Source: Aquimarina latercula DSM 2041
GTDB lineage: Bacteria > Bacteroidota > Bacteroidia > Flavobacteriales > Flavobacteriaceae
Reading direction: 5' to 3'
NCBI RefSeq assembly: GCF_000430645.1
Contig: NZ_AUMK01000003.1
Coordinates: forward strand, 372,001 to 436,000
Length of the DNA stretch: 64,000 nucleotides
Shown: positions 1 to 7,900 of the stretch, piece by piece
How positions within the stretch are numbered: the stretch's first letter is position 1
How the letters are laid out: each line of letters starts with the position of its first letter
Translations under genes and position numbers: made by a program
The notes under the pieces: generated by a model
Told to the model about the DNA's origin: nothing
Databases searched by the model: none
Seen by the model: only the letters and a program-made list of their open reading frames with translations

Positions 1-581
1 GAGCAGCGGGTGGCGCCATTATTGGAGGAGTAATTGGAGAGAATATAGGAGAAGAAGGAGAAATTGGTGCCGTCATTGGTGGTATTGTTGGAGCAACGGT
101 AGGGAGTATTATAGGAAATCAAATGGATCAACAAGCAAAAAAGATCGAAGAAGAAATGCCTGCAGTCGTTGTACAAAGAGTAGAAGAAGATATTAATATT
201 GTTTTTGATGAAGAAAGCGGTGTCTATTTTAATACCAATAAGTATGATTTAAATGCAAGTTCTAAAGAAACCATCAATAAATTAGCAGAAATACTTAAAG
301 AATACCCTAATTCTAATATTCTAATCGAAGGTCATACCGATAATGTTGGTAAAGAAGAATCTAATTTTATTCTATCAAAATATAGAGCACAATCAGTTAG
401 AGATTATCTTATAACACAAGGTGTTGATGAAGAGAGATTTACTGTCACTTATTATGGCGAATCACAACCTAAATATCCAAATGATACTTCTGAAGGGAAG
501 TCCAAAAATAGAAGGGTAGAAGTTACTATATCACCAAATGAAGAATTAAGAAGACAAGCAGTTGCGCAAATAAAAGAGTAA
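1..581 (+). CDS. OmpA-family envelope protein with glycine zipper (5' truncated)
   Basis: The gene starts before the window; its frame is already open at base 3. The first 40 or so visible residues are a small-residue repeat (AAGGAIIGGVIGE and GAVIGGIVGATVG), typical of glycine-zipper segments that pack in membranes. After a short charged linker comes an OmpA C-terminal domain with YFNTNKYDL, EGHTDNVG and the closing NRRVEV, the residues that grip diaminopimelate in peptidoglycan. Known relatives are YiaD-type outer-membrane lipoproteins that anchor the outer membrane to the cell wall. The signal peptide is not visible. A strong hairpin terminator follows 22 bases later and separates it from the PKS operon. 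The family call is firm; the exact role is inferred. Confidence 0.85.
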   Translation, partial: AAGGAIIGGVIGENIGEEGEIGAVIGGIVGATVGSIIGNQMDQQAKKIEEEMPAVVVQRVEEDINIVFDEESGVYFNTNKYDLNASSKETINKLAEILKEYPNSNILIEGHTDNVGKEESNFILSKYRAQSVRDYLITQGVDEERFTVTYYGESQPKYPNDTSEGKSKNRRVEVTISPNEELRRQAVAQIKE

Positions 582-603
582 GGTTTTGTAATTGAGAATG
601 ATA

Positions 604-633
604 AATCCCGACTTAAAAGTTGGGATTTTTTTA
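604..633 (+). terminator. Intrinsic terminator after OmpA gene
   Basis: The arms AATCCCGACTT and AAGTTGGGATT pair over about 10-11 bp with one G-U pair, followed by a run of T. It lies just after the stop codon of the OmpA-family gene and before the flavoprotein start. Confidence 0.85.
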
Positions 634-660
634 TGCACAAAATTTATGTATCTTCAATAA

Positions 661-1788
661 ATGAATAGTCATAAGCACATAGTTATTATTGGTGGCGGTC
701 TGTCTGGTTTGACTAGTGCAATACATTTGGCTAAGTATCAAATACCTGTGCTTATTATAGAAAAAGATCAGTATCCAAAACATAAAGTTTGTGGAGAATA
801 TATTTCTAACGAAATAATGCCATACTTTGATTTTTTGGGAATAAAATTAGATGATTTAGGAGTAGTAAAAATTTCAGAATTAAATATAAGCACAACAAAA
901 GGTAAAATAATAAAAAGTAAACTTCCTTTAGGTGGTTTTGGTATTAGTCGATATACACTAGATAATTACTTATGGAATTTAGCAAAAAGTTTAGGTGTAC
1001 AAACACTAAATGATCAAGTTTTAGATGTAGGCTACAAAAAAAACAGGTTTTCTGTAAAAACGGCTAATAATGCATTGATTACTAGTGATTATGTTATAGG
1101 AGCTTATGGGAAGCGATCCATATTAGATAAAAAGTTGGAACGTGATTTTAGTAAAAATAAATCTCCTTGGCTAGCAGTTAAAGCTCATTATAAGTCCAGT
1201 TTTAATCCTAATACAGTGGCGTTACATAATTTTGATGGAGGTTACTGTGGATTATCTATGGTAGAGAATAATACTGTAAATGCATGTTATCTCGTAAACT
1301 ATGATAGTTTTAAAAGGTGTAAGGATATAGATCATTTTGAAGAGAATGTGCTTAAGAAAAACCCTTATTTAAAAGATTTCTTTGAAAACTCTCAACGAAT
1401 ATTCGAAAAACCGATTACTATAAGTCAAATTAATTTTGATAGAAAACAGCCCGTCGAAAATCATGTTTTTATGTTAGGTGATGCGGCAGGATTAATCCAC
1501 CCTTTATGTGGCAATGGCATGGCAATGGCTATACAGAGTGCTAAAATCTTATGTGAACTGTTAATTAATAATTATGAATCTAATATATATACATTAGAAA
1601 AGATAGAAGAGCTTTATTCAAAAGAATGGAAAACAATGTTTTCTAAAAGATTATATGCTGGACGTATACTTCAAAAGATGCTGTTAAATGAAACTATACA
1701 ACAAATAGGTCTGAAAGTGGCAACTTTAGTCCCGGTCATTGTTCCGAAAATTATAAAGCAAACACACGGAAAACCTTTAATATGTTAG
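661..1788 (+). CDS. FAD-dependent oxidoreductase (geranylgeranyl reductase-like), PKS operon
   Basis: A 375-residue flavoprotein of the geranylgeranyl-reductase/aromatic-hydroxylase superfamily. The N-terminus has the dinucleotide-binding loop IIGGGLSGL. A second FAD motif, MLGDAAGLIHPLCGNG, sits near residue 275, as in group A flavin monooxygenases and GGR-type reductases. There is no signal peptide, so it acts in the cytoplasm or at the inner membrane. Its end overlaps the methyltransferase by 7 bases, so the two are translationally coupled. By analogy with the Streptomyces srsABC genes (type III PKS, methyltransferase, flavoprotein hydroxylase), it may hydroxylate or oxidise a phenolic lipid ring; double-bond reduction of a lipid chain is the alternative. 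The family is clear; the substrate is inference. Confidence 0.8.
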   Translation: MNSHKHIVIIGGGLSGLTSAIHLAKYQIPVLIIEKDQYPKHKVCGEYISNEIMPYFDFLGIKLDDLGVVKISELNISTTKGKIIKSKLPLGGFGISRYTLDNYLWNLAKSLGVQTLNDQVLDVGYKKNRFSVKTANNALITSDYVIGAYGKRSILDKKLERDFSKNKSPWLAVKAHYKSSFNPNTVALHNFDGGYCGLSMVENNTVNACYLVNYDSFKRCKDIDHFEENVLKKNPYLKDFFENSQRIFEKPITISQINFDRKQPVENHVFMLGDAAGLIHPLCGNGMAMAIQSAKILCELLINNYESNIYTLEKIEELYSKEWKTMFSKRLYAGRILQKMLLNETIQQIGLKVATLVPVIVPKIIKQTHGKPLIC

Positions 1789-2492
1789 AAAACTTTACGA
1801 ATAGAAGTAATGAAGCAGAATTAATGGATGATCCCCAGGTTAATGAAAAAGATTTGGCAGTGGCTTTAAGGGATATATCTAGAGTAAATAAACTATTAGG
1901 AGGCAATAGTATCACTATCAAATCGGTATTAAATAAAATAAAAAGTAAGGATAATAAATCTGAATGGATTATTACAGATTTGGGATGTGGTGATGGTCAA
2001 ATGCTGCGACAATTAGCAGATGTATTTAGGAAAAGAGGAATTAAAGCAAAATTAATCGGAATTGATAATAATGATAAATGTTTGTTACACGCAGAAAATT
2101 TAAGTAAACCCTATACAGAGATTAGCTATAAGAATGCCGATATTTTAACACTGACAAAAGAAAATTTTTCTTGTGATATAATTATCTGCACATTGACATT
2201 GCATCACTTTACAGATGAAGAAATAAAGAAAGTACTTAAAAAAAGTTTAGAGTTAGTGTCAGAATCTTTGATTATTAATGATATCCATAGAAACACTTGG
2301 TCGTATTATTTATTTAAAATATTTAGTTATTTCTTTATCAAAGGATATATTGCTAAGAATGATGGACTCGTATCCATTAAAAGGGGGTTTAAAAGAAAAG
2401 AATTAGTAAGTTTTGCAAAAGATTTAGGACTTACAAAGTATCAATTAGATTGGAAATGGGCTTTTAGGTATCGCTGGATAATCAATAATTAA
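1782..2492 (+). CDS. Class I SAM-dependent methyltransferase, PKS operon
   Basis: A 236-residue Rossmann methyltransferase. Motif I is ITDLGCGDG (about residues 64-72), followed by an acidic residue for the SAM ribose in LIGIDNN, and motif IV-like IIICTLTLHHF around residue 135. The start codon lies inside the end of the flavoprotein gene, and the PKS gene follows after 12 bases, so the three form one transcript. Type III PKS genes in Bacillus (bpsAB) and Streptomyces (srsAB) are paired with a methyltransferase that alkylates the phenolic product. This gene probably plays that role; O- versus C-methylation cannot be told from sequence. Confidence 0.8.
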   Translation: MLENFTNRSNEAELMDDPQVNEKDLAVALRDISRVNKLLGGNSITIKSVLNKIKSKDNKSEWIITDLGCGDGQMLRQLADVFRKRGIKAKLIGIDNNDKCLLHAENLSKPYTEISYKNADILTLTKENFSCDIIICTLTLHHFTDEEIKKVLKKSLELVSESLIINDIHRNTWSYYLFKIFSYFFIKGYIAKNDGLVSIKRGFKRKELVSFAKDLGLTKYQLDWKWAFRYRWIINN

Positions 2493-2504
2493 AAGGGAGT
2501 AAAA

Positions 2505-3557
2505 TTGAGTGTAAAAATAACAACAGTTGCTAAACAGTTGCCAAAATATGTAAGGGATACAAAAGAAATACTTCCTTTTGTATCTCATTGGCTTACAGGA
2601 CAAGAAGATCGTTTTAAACGAAAGGTTCTTAAGATTTTTGAGAATGCCGCCGTCGATAAGCGATATGGGATTATGAGTATTGAAGAAGTTTTTACTGCAA
2701 CTTCTTTCGAAGAAAAAAATGATATTTACATTAGAGAAGTAAAAAAACTTGGAGAATCTGCACTAAAAAAAGCATTAGATAAAGCTGGTTGGGAGCCAAA
2801 ATCACTAGACTATATAATTACAGTAAGTTGTACAGGAATAATGATTCCGTCATTAGATGCCTATTTAATAAATTCATTAGATCTTAGGCAAGATATTGTA
2901 AGACTTCCTGTTACTGAAATGGGTTGTGCAGCAGGAGTTTCTGGAATTATATACGCTAGGAATTTCTTAGAAGCAAATCCAGAAAAAAGAGCTGCGGTAA
3001 TCGCAGTAGAATCGCCAACAGCAACTTTTCAACATGATGATTATAGTATGGTGAATATTGTGAGTTCTGCTATTTTTGGTGATGGAGCAGCTTGTGCCTT
3101 ACTTTCTTCAGAAAAACAATCTGAAGGACCAAATATTCTTGCTGATGAGATGTATCATTTTTATGATGCAACAACTATGATGGGTTTTAAATTGACTAAT
3201 GGAGGTCTACAAATGGTGTTAGATAAAGAGGTGCCTGAAAAAATAGCTAAATATTTTCCTGATATAATACATCCTTTTCTTTCAAAAAATGGAAAATCTA
3301 TAGAAGAAATAGATCATTTGATTTTTCATCCTGGAGGTAAGAAAATTGTGCAAACTGTAGAAAATCTTTTTGGTGATCTAGGAAAGAATATTGATGAGAC
3401 TAAAACTGTTTTACGTGAGTATGGAAATATGAGCAGTGCTACGGTGTTATATGTTTTGCAACGTTTTATGGATAACAAACCCAAAAAAGGAGAAACCGGA
3501 TTAATGTTAAGTTTTGGCCCAGGATTTTCTGCTCAAAGAATATTATTAGAATGGTGA
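2505..3557 (+). CDS. Type III polyketide synthase (chalcone/alkylresorcinol synthase-like)
   Basis: A 350-residue thiolase-fold enzyme of normal length for type III PKS. The catalytic triad is complete: Cys141 in EMGCAAG, His275 in IFHPGGKK and Asn308 in EYGNMSS. FGDGAA near residue 191 is the usual core motif. The enzyme would extend an acyl starter with malonyl-CoA and cyclise it to a resorcinol, pyrone or phloroglucinol. The start is TTG, supported by an AAAAGGGAG ribosome site 5 bases upstream and by the absence of a nearby ATG. Downstream lie a dedicated ketoacyl synthase, dehydratase, ACP and PPTase, which suggests that the starter is an ACP-bound acyl chain rather than a common acyl-CoA. 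Confidence 0.92.
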   Translation: MSVKITTVAKQLPKYVRDTKEILPFVSHWLTGQEDRFKRKVLKIFENAAVDKRYGIMSIEEVFTATSFEEKNDIYIREVKKLGESALKKALDKAGWEPKSLDYIITVSCTGIMIPSLDAYLINSLDLRQDIVRLPVTEMGCAAGVSGIIYARNFLEANPEKRAAVIAVESPTATFQHDDYSMVNIVSSAIFGDGAACALLSSEKQSEGPNILADEMYHFYDATTMMGFKLTNGGLQMVLDKEVPEKIAKYFPDIIHPFLSKNGKSIEEIDHLIFHPGGKKIVQTVENLFGDLGKNIDETKTVLREYGNMSSATVLYVLQRFMDNKPKKGETGLMLSFGPGFSAQRILLEW

Positions 3558-3598
3558 TCAAAATTAATTAGATATAATAATCTTACTATAAAAATATC

Positions 3599-4078
3599 AT
3601 GAAAAACCTATTTACTTATATACTCTTTATTATGGTTACAGTATCTGCTTGTAAAGCCAATGATAATGGTGATAACTCCAATATTGACGTAGATATTACT
3701 AATGCAGAAGTTACTAATGTGTCTGTTACTGGTAATGAAAGTAACTATTCCTTTAGCGTAGAGATAAAAAGCCCTGATTTAGGATGTAATCAATATGCGG
3801 ATTGGTGGGAAATCATATCCGAAGATGGCACATTGCTATATAGAAGGATTTTAGCACATAGCCATGTAAATGAACAACCATTTACAAGATCTGGAGGCCC
3901 TGTAGCGATTAGTGATGATCAAGTAATCTATATCCGTGCGCATATGAATACTACTGGATATGGGAAATTAGTGTATAAAGGAAGTGTTTCAGGTGGTTTT
4001 AGTCAACAAACATTGGAAACTACCTTTGCAAATCAAGTAGAAACAGAAGAACCACTGCCTAGCGGATGTGCTTTTTAA
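3599..4078 (+). CDS. Conserved lipoprotein of unknown function inside the PKS operon
   Basis: A 159-residue protein with a lipoprotein signal ending in the lipobox VSAC (Cys18), then an Asn/Asp-rich linker and a beta-rich domain with motifs CNQYADWWE and AHSHVNEQPFTRSGGP. I do not recognise an enzyme family. Its last 11 bases overlap the GTG start of the dehydratase gene, which argues for translational coupling and for a place in the operon rather than chance neighbourhood. It may help handle or place a lipid product in the envelope, but that is speculation. Confidence 0.7.
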   Translation: MKNLFTYILFIMVTVSACKANDNGDNSNIDVDITNAEVTNVSVTGNESNYSFSVEIKSPDLGCNQYADWWEIISEDGTLLYRRILAHSHVNEQPFTRSGGPVAISDDQVIYIRAHMNTTGYGKLVYKGSVSGGFSQQTLETTFANQVETEEPLPSGCAF

Positions 4079-4523
4079 AAACAAAGTAATTTTGACAGGA
4101 GAACAGATTATTGAAAAGCTACCATATCAGGACCCTTTTTTATTTGTTGATGAAATTTTAGAGGTAGATGAGTATCAAATAGTAGGTAATTATACCTTAA
4201 AGCAAGATGAATATTTTTATAAAGGTCATTTTAAAGAAAATCCAATAACACCAGGAGTTATTCTTACAGAAATTATGGCTCAAATTGGTTTAGTATGTTT
4301 AGGAATGTTTATCCTTAGTGAACAAATAAATAACAATCCGGTTAAAGTAGCTATGAGTAGCACGAGTATTGATTTTTACAAATCTGTTCTACCAGGAGAG
4401 AGGGTAGTTGTTATTTCAAAAAAGGAATATTTTAGATTTAATAAATTAAAATGTCAAGTCGAAATGTATAACGAAGAAGAGAAGCTAGTTGCTAAAGGGC
4501 AAATAGCAGGTATGGTTGTTTAG
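4068..4523 (+). CDS. FabZ-like 3-hydroxyacyl-ACP dehydratase, PKS operon
   Basis: A 151-residue hotdog-fold protein of FabZ length. The catalytic pair is visible: His54 in YKGHFKENP, followed by TPGV and Glu68 in TEIMAQ, matching the FabZ pattern GHFPxxPxxPGV...EAMAQ. It would remove water from 3-hydroxyacyl-ACP to give trans-2-enoyl-ACP. The start is a GTG within the lipoprotein gene; the only nearby ATG, two bases upstream, is in another frame. The ketoacyl synthase gene follows after 30 bases. No ketoreductase or enoyl reductase is present in the operon, so those steps must be borrowed from primary fatty acid synthesis or omitted. Confidence 0.85.
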   Translation: MLFKNKVILTGEQIIEKLPYQDPFLFVDEILEVDEYQIVGNYTLKQDEYFYKGHFKENPITPGVILTEIMAQIGLVCLGMFILSEQINNNPVKVAMSSTSIDFYKSVLPGERVVVISKKEYFRFNKLKCQVEMYNEEEKLVAKGQIAGMVV

Positions 4524-4553
4524 TTTTCGTTAGTATTAATTCTTTAGAATTTT

Positions 4554-5831
4554 ATGAAAAACAAAAGGGTAGTAGTTACTGGTTTGGGTGTTGTCTCATC
4601 AAATGGAATTAACGTTTCAATATTTAATGAGTCAATTAAAAGCGGTATCTCAGGAATTAATTATATTGAAGAATTGAAATCACTTAAATTTTCATGTCAA
4701 ATAGCGGGAAAACCGAATTATAAAAAAGATTACTTAAACAAATACTTCAATAGTGTTCAGCTAAAAGGATTAAATGCCTCAGGATTAGAATATGGTGTGA
4801 TTTCGGGTTTAGATGCTTGGAAAAATGCAGGTTTAGAAATCACGGATAAAAAAGAAAAGCCCTTATGGAATACTGGAGTAATTTTTGGAACAGGTATACT
4901 TGGAGTTGATAAATTTAGAGAAGCTATCTATAAAGTCGACGAAGGAAATGTAAGAAGATTAGGAAGTACTTCTGTTATACAAACAATGGCTAGTGGTATT
5001 AGTGCTTTTTTAGGAGGAATTATTGGTTGTGGTAATATTACAACAACGAATTCTTCAGCTTGTAGTACGGGAACAGAAGCTATTCTTATGGCTTATGATA
5101 GAATCACAGAGGGAAAAGCAGAAATTATTTTAGCAGGTAGTACCAGTGATAGTGGGCCTTATATTTGGGGCGGCTTTGATGCTATGAGAATTCTTCCTAA
5201 TAAATTTAATGATAATCCTACAGAGGCTTCAAGACCGATGAGTGCTACGGCAAGTGGTTTTGTACCAGGAAGTGGAGCAGGAGCTATGGTGTTAGAAAGT
5301 TTAGAAAGTGCCAAAAAGAGAGGGGCAACAATTTATGCAGAAATATTAGGTGGACACGTTAATAGTGGTGGTCAAAGAAATGGCGGAAGTATGACTGCTC
5401 CTAATAGCATTGCAGTTAAACAATGTATTCGTCAAGCGGTTATAAACTCGGGGATTCAAAATAACGATATAGATGCTATTAATGGACATTTAACAGCAAC
5501 CACAAAGGATGTTGCAGAAATTGAGAATTGGTGTGAAGCATTGGATAGAAAAGGAAAAGATTTCCCATATATAAACTCATTAAAAGGTTTGGTCGGTCAT
5601 TGTCTAGCTGCATCCGGGAGTATAGAAAGTGTAGCTACAGTGCTGCAGTTAAAAGAAGGTTTTGTTTTTGGGAACAAAAACTGTGAAGATTTACATCCAG
5701 AAATCGAAGCTTTGATTGATAGAGAAAAAGTTCCTACTAAAACAGTATTAAAACCTATTAATATTGCGGTAAAAGCTAGTTTCGGATTTGGAGATGTAAA
5801 TGCTTGTATTATCTTTAAAAAATATTCGTAA
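4554..5831 (+). CDS. Beta-ketoacyl-ACP synthase (KAS II-type), PKS operon
   Basis: A 425-residue elongating ketosynthase. The Cys-His-His triad is complete: Cys170 in NSSACSTGTEA, His312 in NGHLTATTKD and His349 in LKGLVGHCLAASG, with Lys344 in the same loop. In the first His motif NGHLTATT replaces the common HGTGT, as seen in KAS enzymes of specialised pathways rather than housekeeping FabF. It condenses malonyl-ACP with an acyl-ACP. The ACP gene begins 13 bases past its stop, so they probably work together to build the PKS starter. Chain length and saturation are unknown. Confidence 0.88.
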   Translation: MKNKRVVVTGLGVVSSNGINVSIFNESIKSGISGINYIEELKSLKFSCQIAGKPNYKKDYLNKYFNSVQLKGLNASGLEYGVISGLDAWKNAGLEITDKKEKPLWNTGVIFGTGILGVDKFREAIYKVDEGNVRRLGSTSVIQTMASGISAFLGGIIGCGNITTTNSSACSTGTEAILMAYDRITEGKAEIILAGSTSDSGPYIWGGFDAMRILPNKFNDNPTEASRPMSATASGFVPGSGAGAMVLESLESAKKRGATIYAEILGGHVNSGGQRNGGSMTAPNSIAVKQCIRQAVINSGIQNNDIDAINGHLTATTKDVAEIENWCEALDRKGKDFPYINSLKGLVGHCLAASGSIESVATVLQLKEGFVFGNKNCEDLHPEIEALIDREKVPTKTVLKPINIAVKASFGFGDVNACIIFKKYS

Positions 5832-5844
5832 TCAAAAAAAGTTC

Positions 5845-6099
5845 ATGACAAAAGAAGAATTATTATCTAAACTAAAAACTATTATAAAACCATATGTTCA
5901 AAATCAGGAAGGATTACAACAACTTTCTGAAGCTACTAATTTTATTGATGACCTCGAGATTAATTCTGCAAATTTGGTAGATATAATACTTGATGTAGAA
6001 GATGAGTTTGGTATCGAAATAGATAATGACGGTATGGATAAAATGTTAACCGTAAAGGCATCTATAGAAGTAATTGAGGATAAATTAGCTGCAAAATGA
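5845..6099 (+). CDS. Dedicated acyl carrier protein, PKS operon
   Basis: An acidic 84-residue helical protein. I chose the ATG giving MTKEELLSKL; the open frame extends 15 codons further upstream, but into the ketosynthase end. The phosphopantetheine site is Ser41 in EINSANLVDIILDVE, where the usual D-S-L has become N-S-A, an unusual variant; the rest of helix II and the DEFGIEI segment are typical. It overlaps the phosphopantetheinyl transferase gene by four bases (ATGA), so carrier and activator are coupled. It would carry the growing acyl chain between ketosynthase, dehydratase and type III PKS. Confidence 0.82.
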   Translation: MTKEELLSKLKTIIKPYVQNQEGLQQLSEATNFIDDLEINSANLVDIILDVEDEFGIEIDNDGMDKMLTVKASIEVIEDKLAAK

Positions 6100-6641
6100 T
6101 AGGTGACGATATTGTAGATCTTAAACTTGCACGAATCCAAAGTAATTGGAGAAGAAAAGGGTGGCTGCAAAAGATTTTTACAGAATCAGAACAAGTCATG
6201 ATTTGGGATTCTGAAGACCCTGATGGATTAGTCTGGAAATTATGGAGTATGAAGGAAGCTACTTATAAAGCTCATCAACGCCGTTTTTCTATACCTAGAA
6301 AATATAATCCTTGGGATTTTGTTTGTTCTGATGAGCAGGTTACAATCGATAATCATAGTTACAAAACAGTTTCTAAACAGAATAACAAGTACGCTTATAC
6401 TATTTCTTTCACAGATCATAGTAACTTTATTTCTAAAGTATTTAATGATAATACACTGTTTTATAAAAAAGTATTACAGAATTATGTAGCTGATATAATG
6501 GGAGTAAAAAAGTCTTCTATTTCTATTCTTAAGGATATTTATGGAATACCATGTATCAAAATAGATGATAGATCTACAGATATACCGCTTTCTTTCTCTA
6601 GTCACGGTTCTTTTTCTTCATTTACCATTGATTTACCTTAG
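6096..6641 (+). CDS. 4'-phosphopantetheinyl transferase family protein, PKS operon
   Basis: A 181-residue protein with the two family motifs: GDDIVDL at residues 3-9 and WSMKEATYK at 50-58, the Mg-binding (D, E) and CoA-binding Lys residues. It transfers 4'-phosphopantetheine from CoA to the serine of an ACP. Coupling by a 4-base overlap with the ACP gene points to that ACP as its substrate, which may explain why the ACP could diverge at its serine motif. It is the last gene of the operon. The family call is strong; exclusive pairing with the neighbouring ACP is inference. Confidence 0.85.
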   Translation: MIGDDIVDLKLARIQSNWRRKGWLQKIFTESEQVMIWDSEDPDGLVWKLWSMKEATYKAHQRRFSIPRKYNPWDFVCSDEQVTIDNHSYKTVSKQNNKYAYTISFTDHSNFISKVFNDNTLFYKKVLQNYVADIMGVKKSSISILKDIYGIPCIKIDDRSTDIPLSFSSHGSFSSFTIDLP

Positions 6642-6753
6642 AAGGTTAATAAGGGGCAAAATACCCTATTAAAAACAGTATTTATACCCTTATGTAGTAG
6701 TATTATCATTTGTATTTTCGCAACAGGGAAAACAAAAACTAAATCAGTCAAAA

Positions 6754-6897
6754 ATGATAAATACGTTATTAAGTAAAAGGAACACAAAAAAAGATGAGAA
6801 AATAAAAATCACTCGTCTAAAAGAAATGAATATTGTCAATAATGAATTCTTGAAATCTTCAGAAAAACTGGCTAAAGCTTATAATATTCACATATAA
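6754..6897 (+). CDS. Possible small basic protein (47 aa)
   Basis: An open frame of 47 codons beginning MINTLLSK and ending AKAYNIHI. It is Lys/Glu/Asn-rich and predicted helical. The frame is open for a further 28 codons upstream, including a hydrophobic stretch YVVVLSFVFSQ that resembles the end of a signal peptide without a start codon, so this may be the tail of a decayed exported protein. No ribosome site is evident and I recognise no family. It could also be chance. Confidence 0.25.
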   Translation: MINTLLSKRNTKKDEKIKITRLKEMNIVNNEFLKSSEKLAKAYNIHI

Positions 6898-6913
6898 ATA
6901 AATACCAAATAGT

Positions 6914-7519
6914 TTATTTCAAAATAGGGAAATCAAATACAACATCTAATTTGTTTTTTTCTCTTTCATCATGAATATTTACTCCATAATCACTGGTGTA
7001 AATTGTAGTTTTACCAAGTAAATTTTTGGTAATATCTAAGGTGAAATTGATAATAACTTCTTTTGTGATACCTTTAATAGTAAGGTTTCCTATCACTTTA
7101 TAGTTATTGTCACCAAAATGAACTACTTCAGAGCTTTCAAAGCTAATTTTAGGGTATTTCTTTTTGTAGAAGAATTTTTCCCACATTAAATGACCATCTC
7201 TTAGGAAGTTACCTGTTTCTAAGGTATTTACTAGAGCTGTTCCTTTAAAATAAGCATTGTCAGGGTCTTCGGGATTAAACGAAATTTTAAAATCTAAACC
7301 TCCAATAGTTCCATTGGTATCCTCAGAAATAAAATCAAAGGATATTTTAGCATTTTTTTTATCAAAATCAAGTTTAATAAAATCATTGATTAATGCTTCT
7401 TCATGACCAATATAGCCATTGGATCCACTAATCATCTTATCAGCTGGTGGTGTAAATTGACCATATCCAAAAGGAATTAAAAAAATCAAAAAAAGAATTG
7501 AGTTTAGGTAGGTTTTCAT
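6914..7519 (-). CDS. YceI-family periplasmic lipid-binding protein
   Basis: A 201-residue protein with a clear Sec signal (MKTYLNSILFLIFLIPFGYG) and the YceI beta-barrel pattern: ISFDFISEDTNGTIGGLDFKISF, the DPDNAYFKGTA segment, the conserved FF...YPKISFES strand, and GNLTIKGITKEVIINF. Family members bind isoprenoids or other lipids in the periplasm. It stands alone, convergent with the PKS operon. A role in shuttling a lipid made by that operon is tempting but has no direct support. Confidence 0.88.
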   Translation of the reverse strand: MKTYLNSILFLIFLIPFGYGQFTPPADKMISGSNGYIGHEEALINDFIKLDFDKKNAKISFDFISEDTNGTIGGLDFKISFNPEDPDNAYFKGTALVNTLETGNFLRDGHLMWEKFFYKKKYPKISFESSEVVHFGDNNYKVIGNLTIKGITKEVIINFTLDITKNLLGKTTIYTSDYGVNIHDEREKNKLDVVFDFPILK

Positions 7520-7713
7520 ATCAGAAGTTAATTTTTAAATATATACATAATCAATAATCATTCCAATAGCTTTAACATATCAAACAATGTAAAGTATATG
7601 ATAATCAGTAAAATAATTATAATTTGATGTTAACATTTCTGCTAAATTCTGAAAATTAATATAACTTAGAAAGGATTTAATTCATCAGGTTACAAATTAT
7701 AAAAGTTTTGAAT

Positions 7714-7896
7714 ATGGAAAATCATAATAAAAAGAAATCCTGGTCAAAGAGAAAGTTTGCTGATTTCCAAAATAAGTATCGTCGATCTTCTAATTTTGGG
7801 TATGGATCCAAAAGAGATAAATTCGCTATCACTGGTGATGGAGAACTAGCTGTACCTAGAAAAAAGAATATGGATGATATGAACGCTATTGATTAA
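7714..7896 (+). CDS. Small basic hypothetical protein (60 aa)
   Basis: A short, strongly basic protein starting MENHNKKKSW, with KRKFADFQNKYRRSSNFGYG in the middle and an acidic tail (MDDMNAID). A TTG two codons upstream is possible, but the ATG is preferred. The composition suggests nucleic acid or ribosome binding, but no family is recognised. It is convergent with the MFS transporter gene, with only four bases between their stops. Confidence 0.5.
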   Translation: MENHNKKKSWSKRKFADFQNKYRRSSNFGYGSKRDKFAITGDGELAVPRKKNMDDMNAID

Positions 7897-7900
7897 AAAA

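Noticed and set aside
661..6641. Flexirubin or dialkylresorcinol cluster
   Set aside because: There is no DarA/DarB-type cyclase-condensing pair, ammonia lyase or long aryl-polyene gene set; the key enzyme here is a type III PKS with a Cys-His-Asn triad.
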